From positions 1 through 8,601 of the forward strand of contig PWGE01000334.1 of NCBI GenBank assembly GCA_003554345.1: DNA of 8,601 nucleotides, in the 5' to 3' direction. The notes under the pieces are model-generated. The model saw only the letters and a program-made list of their open reading frames with translations. It was not told where the DNA came from and did not search any database. The stretch's first letter is position 1, and each line of letters begins with the position of its first letter. A program made the translations under genes and the position numbers. Shown one piece after another: positions 4,409 to 8,601 of the stretch. Origin of the DNA: Candidatus Sumerlaeota bacterium. Its GTDB lineage: Bacteria; Sumerlaeota; T1SED10-198M.

Positions 4409-4642
4409 TTATCTAAATAATAATATCAGAAGTTGATATTCTTGCTCATCATATTCTGGCGACACATCACTTTCTCTCATACAAATTGTTTCCGTCTACG
4501 AATATTTGCCACCTACATTTAAACTAAATTTTTCACTGAATGTATAACTAAAACCTGTTCCTATATGATGTCTCAAAATACTGGAAAGAAGTGGTTGAGC
4601 TTTTCTGGAAGGAACAGGACTGCTTCCATAGCTGTAGTTTCT
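4409..4642 (-). pseudogene. Remnant of a FadL/OmpP1/TodX-type outer-membrane protein (C-terminal strands)
   Basis: On the minus strand, from 4642 down, a frame reads RNYSYGSSPVPSRKA followed by a spacer, then HHIGTGFSYTFSEKFSLNVG and KYS. This follows the C-terminal pattern of FadL/OmpP1 transporters: an arginine-led strand, the Y-x-Y-G-x-S-P-V-P turn, then paired strands G-x-G-x-Y-x-F-S-(D/E)-(K/N)-x-S-L-x-V. An in-frame TAG at 4498-4496 interrupts it, and the frame then continues to TAA at 4411-4409 (SPEYDEQEYQLLI). The rest of the roughly 400-residue barrel is absent: upstream lies the intact DUF4282 gene. It is therefore a truncated relic. The family call comes from alternating strand character and the turn motif only, so it is moderate. 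Confidence 0.55.
4425..4448. repeat. 24-bp exact direct repeat, copy 2 (in the outer-membrane protein remnant)
   Basis: Identical to 3207-3230. Here the 24 bases fall near the end of the degenerate outer-membrane frame and code for a different peptide than in the HEPN gene because the reading frame differs. The repeats are 1,218 bases apart in the same orientation. Confidence 0.9.
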
Positions 4643-4655
4643 GCTTTTTCTATAT

Positions 4656-5168
4656 TTATTTACCCATTTTCTTTTCTATGGAACCTAATATATCGTGCAT
4701 ACTAAAGAAAAGAATCCACGCTTCGCAAAATATTCGCCATAAAAGATTGCCAACTATTAATACTCCTATACCATAAACCTCAACCTCAGAGTCTTCATTT
4801 ATAACCATCAAGATCCCAGTTAGTGTAATAAAGATCATCCCTACAAAATATATGAACTTCATAGCGCCAAAAGTAATTAATATACGAAATGAGAAAAACT
4901 GTGAGACGATACTTTTTGAAGAGGTTTCTGATGTTTTTACATGATCTTGATTTTCCTTATTTTCGTTAATAGATTTCTCTATAAACATTTCATCACCTCT
5001 TTTTTCTTTTTCCCTTTTTTTCGATAATTGGGCATGATATTTTTCGTTTTCATCCTTTTTGAAAGCAAACATTACAAAAAATAATCCGACGGCAATTAAT
5101 ATGCTCACAATTATCGTTAGAAATAAACCAATAATTTTATCAATATGATATAAAAGTAGATCCAGCAT
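4656..5168 (-). CDS. DUF4282-like small membrane protein
   Basis: The 170-residue protein has an N-terminal membrane segment (about 11-36), a charged cytoplasmic-type linker rich in Lys and Glu (37-85), then two more membrane segments (about 103-122 and 131-157). The C-terminal half, from FFSFRILITFGAMKFIYFVG to the segment LLWRIFCEAWILFFSMHDI, follows the DUF4282 layout, including the conserved Arg-x-x-CE-Trp-like core and the closing helix. Its function is unknown. The ATG at 5168 is chosen because AGGAGG (5182-5177) stands eight bases before it; an upstream GTG at 5177 overlaps that site. The gene is more AT-rich than the deacetylase gene to its right, suggesting a separate origin. It appears to be transcribed alone. 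Confidence 0.8.
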   Translation of the reverse strand: MLDLLLYHIDKIIGLFLTIIVSILIAVGLFFVMFAFKKDENEKYHAQLSKKREKEKRGDEMFIEKSINENKENQDHVKTSETSSKSIVSQFFSFRILITFGAMKFIYFVGMIFITLTGILMVINEDSEVEVYGIGVLIVGNLLWRIFCEAWILFFSMHDILGSIEKKMGK

Positions 5169-5379
5169 TATTCCCACCTCCTCTTATAGATTATTAGACG
5201 TCTTGTTACGGTACCGGCAAATAATTACATTAAATAACAAAACAAAGATTTTCAAGCCCATTTTAAAAAATTTAATATAAGAATAAAGAAGGATGTTTAC
5301 TTTCAAAAGTAGTTAGCACTCAAAAATTATTTTTTTGGTCGATTCCAGTACTTTCCCAAATTGATTGATGGTAATGGAG

Positions 5380-5449
5380 AATAGATAATAAGTGATAGGG
5401 AATAGGGAATAAGGAATAGGGAATAAGTAATAGAGAATAAGTAATAGTT
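5380..5449 (+). repeat. Heptanucleotide tandem array C (10 units)
   Basis: Ten units of the same family (AATAGAT, AATAAGT, GATAGGG, AATAGGG, AATAAGG, AATAGAG) again end AATAAGT-AATAGTT. Orientation matches arrays A and B although the flanking genes here are on the minus strand. The sequence after the array is not the 148-bp module, so the array family is found without it. Confidence 0.95.
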
Positions 5450-5501
5450 GGAAACCCTTGAAAAGAAAACTTATATTGCTGGCAGGTTTAGGTTTCTCCT
5501 A

Positions 5502-5530
5502 TTGGCAAACACCGACAGTAAGGGTACAAT
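5502..5530 (+). promoter_or_regulatory. Plus-strand promoter downstream of array C with no obvious gene
   Basis: TTGGCA (5502-5507), 17 bases and TACAAT (5525-5530) each differ from consensus at one position. Transcription from near 5537 would run toward the 3' end of the deacetylase gene on the other strand. No credible plus-strand ORF follows. It may drive an antisense or small RNA, or be a leftover from a lost gene. Confidence 0.55.
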
Positions 5531-5706
5531 GATAAATTATCGTTGACCGCTTATTCTTAAGTTTGACTGATATTTGTCCAGATAAAGGCAGCATTTACAG
5601 GATTTAGAATCTCATAAATCACTTTGAAAGGGTGGAACTTTAAGACATGCAGAAAACATCAGATGTTCTTTTGGCGCATCTATAATTCCCGGCTTTTCAG
5701 ATCTTT

Positions 5707-7878
5707 TTACCTGAATAACTGCCAGTTCTCAGCAGAGGTAACCCTCTCTTCATACTCTTTATCCCAGCGAAAAAGGCCGATAAAGTTGTTCTGTATGGCA
5801 ACGGTCATATACATTTCAAGACGATTTTCTTCTCTCTCAAGATGCATGGAGTTTTCCACGAGATGAACAGAACCATCTCCCTGAATGGCAGGATTGATAA
5901 ATAGAGAAGAATCGGTCAGAAAGGCAATTTCATCCCCGCTGTCCAAATCGTAAATTCCTATATAATCGTCCATTTCTGAGTCAAATTGGGAGACACCAAG
6001 ATACCTGTTATTATCTGCGGCTTCAACCACATTGCTCATAAGTAAGTTATCGATCAACACTTCTTCATGACAGTGTGTGAAGAATTCTGATTCCTCTTCA
6101 ATCAGTGAACCGTCGGCAGTATACCAGGCAAAAGAATTATCCGCCGAACTTTCCCAGACCCATTTTGCCAGGAACGTATCCTCATCCAATACATCCAGGG
6201 AACTGACATTGCCATGTATATTGGGAACCACTTCTGAAGCATTCCAATTCACACCGTCAAAGGTATATCTCAGGTAATCAGCATCACGGCTTCCAGTCAT
6301 AACAATAATATCGCTGTTATCACCTTCCCATGCACCAAGAACACGTCCGCTTGATATGCTGCTGTTGTGGGAAACTACCAGAGGATCGTGGCCGTCTATA
6401 TCCTCTTCTTCCCAGACCATTATTTCGGTAGACCCTCCTGAAACTGTAGCTATTATTTTCCCGGAGGGAAGGGCAGTGACCACCCGAGGCTTTTTCCCGT
6501 CAGGAACTGTGAGCTCTCCGAGCAGGGAACCATCCTCAAATGACAGCACCTTTAAGCCAGGGTTATCATCCCCCCAGGCAGCGACAAGAATATTTCCCGT
6601 TTCCGGATTCATTGAGGCACTGTATGTTCTGTAATCATCTGTAAACCAGTCGTATTCCCCCGCCATCACAGCCCACTGTTTTTCAATGTTCTTATCTATA
6701 TCCGGCAAGGGATACCGGGAAGGTTCAATAAGCAGGGCATCGGCAATAACATCGTACCCTGCTTCATTACTTAGAGTTACTTTGAGGGGACAGTCCTTAT
6801 CAAAGTAAAATGTGCCCAGGTCCTGCCAACCTGCTTGATTTCTGTACTGATCTATTTCCACCTCAGTTGTTTGTTCTTCATGATGAATGGTATAGGTTGC
6901 AATGCCGGTATTTTCAATGGAAGCCGGTATCCAGGTTCTGAGCCTGTAATACCCCTCATCTTTTAAGGCTGCCCACCGGACAACAGCAGAATCGTCATCA
7001 GTGGTATTGAGCCGGTAACTATCTTCCCGGGCAGTAGAATCCTGAATGATATCCCAGGTACCGGAGCGAACAGAAAAATTAGTGTCTTTATTATCAATTA
7101 TCCAGCCCTCACAAGTTGGCGGCGGCTCACGGTCTGACCACTGGATTCTTGACTTAAAGTCCGACAGGGATAACCCATCCGTGCTAAAGCGCCGTAGTTC
7201 AAGTAAGGGAGTGTCCTGATAATTAAAGTCCTGTATTGTGGTCACCGCTGTTTCATAGCCGGCCTGTTCTGTCAGCTCTACTACAGTTTGATCATAACTA
7301 CCATAGGGATAGGCAAAGTGAATGATATCCCGTTCCAGATTTTCTTCCAGTATATTCTTTGATTCAACCAATTCAAACGTTATTTCCGTCTCATCAAGTT
7401 CTGCCATGTGAGGGTGGGTATGCGAATGAGATTCAGTGAAAAAGACTCCGGCATCTTCCATTTCATGAATCTGATCCCAGTCACATCTTTCATGTACGGA
7501 AGGCCTGTCTATGGAGTCGGTTATGGCATAATTTATGGCAACAAAATCCCTTTCTTTTAAAACAGGATACGCCTTGTGATAGGTATCAACAAGATTATCA
7601 TCAAAGCCAATGACAATAGGATGCAGGGGCATAATGGCATCATCATGGTACCAGTCCAGAAAATCATCCATGGTAACAGGAGTAAATCCCTCCTGAACGA
7701 GAAAATCCATATGATCTGTAAACATCTCTTTTGTAAAATTCATATTGGGATGAGCATGATAATAGATCATTGGAAAACGGGCATAGACAGGTGAAATAAG
7801 AATAATCACCACTGCCAGCCCTATCACCACCCGTAAAAACGCTATAAATCTTGCCCGTATTACATTCATCTTTTTCAT
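5707..7878 (-). CDS. Secreted polysaccharide deacetylase with golvesin-like domain and C-terminal beta-propeller
   Basis: The 723-residue protein has a basic N-terminus and hydrophobic segment (11-31) ending VYA, either a signal peptide or membrane anchor. Residues 35-245 form a NodB/PgaB-type deacetylase domain. Visible motifs are IGFDDN (Asp93, Asp94), SHSHTH (metal ligands His151 and His155) and FAYPYGSYD (188-196). It should remove acetyl groups from an extracellular or cell-wall glycan. Residues 258-388 resemble the golvesin C-terminal/xanthan-lyase-associated beta domain: GWIIDN, FSVRSGTWD, YYRLRTWIPAS, WQDLGTFYF and YDVIADALLIEPS. The rest (about 395-723) has repeated strand-turn units with acidic loops, probably a beta-propeller. 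GGAG about six bases before the ATG supports this start. It appears monocistronic and is less AT-rich than the genes to its left. The natural substrate cannot be read from sequence. Confidence 0.88.
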   Translation of the reverse strand: MKKMNVIRARFIAFLRVVIGLAVVIILISPVYARFPMIYYHAHPNMNFTKEMFTDHMDFLVQEGFTPVTMDDFLDWYHDDAIMPLHPIVIGFDDNLVDTYHKAYPVLKERDFVAINYAITDSIDRPSVHERCDWDQIHEMEDAGVFFTESHSHTHPHMAELDETEITFELVESKNILEENLERDIIHFAYPYGSYDQTVVELTEQAGYETAVTTIQDFNYQDTPLLELRRFSTDGLSLSDFKSRIQWSDREPPPTCEGWIIDNKDTNFSVRSGTWDIIQDSTAREDSYRLNTTDDDSAVVRWAALKDEGYYRLRTWIPASIENTGIATYTIHHEEQTTEVEIDQYRNQAGWQDLGTFYFDKDCPLKVTLSNEAGYDVIADALLIEPSRYPLPDIDKNIEKQWAVMAGEYDWFTDDYRTYSASMNPETGNILVAAWGDDNPGLKVLSFEDGSLLGELTVPDGKKPRVVTALPSGKIIATVSGGSTEIMVWEEEDIDGHDPLVVSHNSSISSGRVLGAWEGDNSDIIVMTGSRDADYLRYTFDGVNWNASEVVPNIHGNVSSLDVLDEDTFLAKWVWESSADNSFAWYTADGSLIEEESEFFTHCHEEVLIDNLLMSNVVEAADNNRYLGVSQFDSEMDDYIGIYDLDSGDEIAFLTDSSLFINPAIQGDGSVHLVENSMHLEREENRLEMYMTVAIQNNFIGLFRWDKEYEERVTSAENWQLFR

Positions 7879-7903
7879 GATTTCTCCAGCTGGTTTTCCA
7901 AAG

Positions 7904-7929
7904 AGGTGCCAGGTTTTAAAAATGCACCT
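7904..7929. repeat. Inverted repeat in the deacetylase leader
   Basis: AGGTGC (7904-7909) and GCACCT (7924-7929) form a perfect 6-bp stem around 14 bases, 26 to 51 bases upstream of the deacetylase ATG. There is no T-run after it on the minus strand, so it is not an intrinsic terminator. It may be an operator or the end of a small palindromic element, since its GGTGCCAGGT part resembles GGTGCCGGGT at 8031-8040. Confidence 0.5.
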
Positions 7930-8037
7930 TTCTGTAATTCAAATAATATAGTAATCAAGTTGAAAAGCAAAAAAATAGTTGAACATATTTCTCCTGCTCT
8001 TACCGTTTCATGTGACAGTTGGTAAAAGATGGTGCCG

Positions 8038-8053
8038 GGTAACGGACGTTACC
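8038..8053. repeat. Perfect palindrome GGTAACG-GA-CGTTACC
   Basis: Two 7-base arms flank a 2-base centre. It directly follows GGTGCC, as does the left part of the 7904-7929 inverted repeat. It lies 15 bases before the AAGGAGG site at 8068, a position suited to an operator, or it may be part of a palindromic repeat element. Confidence 0.55.
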
Positions 8054-8082
8054 TGATACGATTTTTCAAGGAGGTATATTTT

Positions 8083-8370
8083 GTGGGTCTTGCATTCCAG
8101 AGGCTGAATTGCCGGGTTAAGAATCCGGCTAAAAACGCCTTTTCAGGGGAGTTATTCACGCTGATGCAGACATCAGCGCCACCAATGATAAAAAAAATCC
8201 AGAAAAAGAAAGTATCACGCAAAGCCCGCAAAGCCGCAAATCCGCCAGAGGCGGACTTTCAGGAAGTCAAGAAATACCCAGAATCCATACAAGCACGCAA
8301 AGTCAAAAAAGCTCGCAATAAAGACCATTACAAACATTTTGAAAGAAACGTCAAATTATCGCAGGGGTAG
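8083..8370 (+). CDS. Doubtful small ORF with a strong ribosome binding site
   Basis: A consensus AAGGAGG (8068-8074) stands eight bases before GTG at 8083. From there 95 codons are open to TAG at 8370. The first 19 residues (MGLAFQRLNCRVKNPAKNA if GTG is Met) could be a gene start, but from codon 20 on the frame is written in the 85-bp repeat, hairpins and a Lys/Arg-rich low-complexity stretch, which do not look like a folded protein. It could be the 5' remnant of a gene cut by repeat insertion, or a chance frame. I recognise no family. Confidence 0.22.
   Translation: MGLAFQRLNCRVKNPAKNAFSGELFTLMQTSAPPMIKKIQKKKVSRKARKAANPPEADFQEVKKYPESIQARKVKKARNKDHYKHFERNVKLSQG
8140..8224 (+). repeat. 85-90 bp direct repeat, copy 1
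   Basis: The segment from TTTTCAG to CGCAAAG recurs at 8404-8493. The first 50 bases differ at one position. The second copy then carries about five to seven extra bases (GAAAATA region) before similarity resumes. A perfect hairpin, CGCTGATG-CAGA-CATCAGCG at 8159-8178, is conserved in both copies. Copy 1 is followed by CGCAAAG-type short repeats. Confidence 0.92.
8241..8255. repeat. Short perfect hairpin TCCGCC-AGA-GGCGGA
   Basis: A 6-bp GC-rich stem with a 3-base loop sits between short CGCAAAG repeats. It has no T-run after it on either strand. It is probably part of the same decayed repeat landscape. Confidence 0.6.
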
Positions 8371-8391
8371 AGACGCAATATTTTGCGTCTC
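8370..8391. repeat. REP-like palindrome GAGACGCAA-TATT-TTGCGTCTC
   Basis: Two perfect 9-base arms enclose TATT. It lies between the two copies of the 85-90 bp repeat. Similar GTAGAGACGCAA-type palindromes are dispersed intergenic repeats in some bacterial genomes, which is my recollection and not checked. On the plus strand it is followed by CAAAAAGG, so it is not a terminator in that direction. Confidence 0.75.
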
Positions 8392-8403
8392 AAAAAGGTC
8401 TTA

Positions 8404-8493
8404 TTTTCAGAGGAGTTATTCACGCTGATGCAGACATCAGCGCCACCAATGATGAAAATAAAAAAATCCAGAAAGAGAAAGTATCACGCAAAG
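8404..8493 (+). repeat. 85-90 bp direct repeat, copy 2
   Basis: Second copy of 8140-8224, 264 bases downstream in the same orientation. The CGCTGATG-CAGA-CATCAGCG hairpin is intact at 8423-8442. Because 264 is divisible by three, both copies read the same short peptide (ELFTLMQTSAPPM) in one frame, but stops and low complexity argue against coding. Confidence 0.92.
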
Positions 8494-8565
8494 TCAACTA
8501 TACTGAATAGAATAATTACCTTTAACCACAAAAATTATCAGAGTATGTTCCTGGACTGTCCGAAT

Positions 8566-8599
8566 AGGATCTTTTAACAGAGAAAAAGTCCTTTTTTTT
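8566..8599 (+). terminator. Intrinsic terminator, plus strand
   Basis: AGGATCTTTT (8566-8575) pairs with AAAAAGTCCT (8583-8592) with one G-T pair and one C-A mismatch around a 7-base loop, followed directly by a run of eight T (8592-8599). The stem is AU-rich, so efficiency is uncertain. It would end any transcript crossing 8083-8560. Confidence 0.6.
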
Positions 8600-8601
8600 G
8601 T

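Larger units (their letters stand above)
5169..5706. other. Gene-free interval between two minus-strand genes
   Basis: This 538-base AT-rich stretch holds the DUF4282 ribosome binding site, heptamer array C (5380-5449) and a plus-strand promoter (5502-5530). I see no convincing coding frame, RNA gene or strong terminator for the deacetylase gene. A possible minus-strand promoter for DUF4282 lies in the AT-rich 5200-5280 part, but no box pair there was good enough to report. Confidence 0.6.
7879..8601. other. Repeat- and hairpin-rich interval at the right end
   Basis: About 720 bases hold the leader of the deacetylase gene, several perfect hairpins (7904-7929, 8038-8053, 8111-8129, 8159-8178, 8241-8255, 8370-8391), an 85-90 bp direct repeat pair and a terminator. 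One small ORF with a strong ribosome binding site (8083) is doubtful. A possible minus-strand promoter for the deacetylase gene, TTGCTT then 16 bases then TATTAT in the 7940-7980 region, is weak. Confidence 0.6.

Noticed and set aside
4591-4776. Plus-strand 61-residue ORF
   Set aside because: It is antisense to the outer-membrane remnant and the DUF4282 gene; the sense-strand readings explain the sequence better.
5177-5177. GTG start for the DUF4282 gene
   Set aside because: The GTG overlaps the AGGAGG site itself. The ATG at 5168 has proper spacing.
5624-5866. Plus-strand ORF after the promoter at 5502
   Set aside because: It mostly lies antisense to the deacetylase gene, and its peptide has no domain character.
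8383-8577. Plus-strand 64-residue ORF
   Set aside because: It starts in the REP-like palindrome, crosses the repeat copy and runs into the terminator stem. No ribosome binding site or domain is visible.
1-8601. tRNA, rRNA or known riboswitch
   Set aside because: I saw no cloverleaf, rRNA-like segment or riboswitch core on either strand by eye; a covariance-model scan would be decisive.

Overview
The window looks like an accessory chromosomal region of a low-GC bacterium. Genes use clear AGGAGG-type ribosome binding sites and several promoters match the sigma70/sigmaA consensus. A decayed stretch at 4409-4642 reads like the C-terminal barrel strands of a FadL/OmpP1-type outer-membrane protein, which points to a diderm (Gram-negative type) cell. 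The species cannot be named from this sequence alone.

Layout. 1-464: a possible 3' gene end, a heptanucleotide tandem array, and a 148-bp module ending in a promoter. 465-991: a two-gene toxin-antitoxin (TA) operon with a TIGR02574-type antitoxin and a RelE/ParE-type toxin. 1130-2536: a three-gene operon from a consensus promoter, encoding an HNH-like small protein, an XRE regulator fused to a Panacea/SocA (DUF4065) domain, and a RelE-like toxin. 2528-2738: a second heptamer array and a second, 96.6% identical copy of the 148-bp module and its promoter. 2789-3186: a hicB-hicA operon. 3208-3943 (minus): an MNT nucleotidyltransferase and HEPN pair. 4158-4367: a small conserved-looking protein from a strong promoter. 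4409-4642 (minus): the outer-membrane protein remnant. 4656-5168 (minus): a DUF4282 membrane protein. 5380-5530: a third heptamer array followed by another plus-strand promoter. 5707-7878 (minus): a secreted polysaccharide deacetylase with a golvesin-like domain and a probable beta-propeller. 7879-8601: hairpins, an 85-90 bp direct repeat, a REP-like palindrome and an intrinsic terminator, with at most one doubtful small ORF.

How it fits together. Four TA or TA-like modules lie within about 3.5 kb, plus a small orphan gene beside them. Two of these modules, from unrelated families, sit directly downstream of the same repeated promoter module. The simplest reading is a TA-rich island that has grown or been rearranged by recombination at repeated elements. 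The most notable candidates are the repeated heptamer-array/promoter module that supplies the same promoter and dyad to different TA operons, and the HNH-like/XRE-Panacea/RelE three-gene operon. An exact 24-bp repeat joins the HEPN gene's 3' end to the outer-membrane protein remnant 1.2 kb away and marks a further rearrangement.

All family assignments come from reading motifs by eye. No database search was possible.
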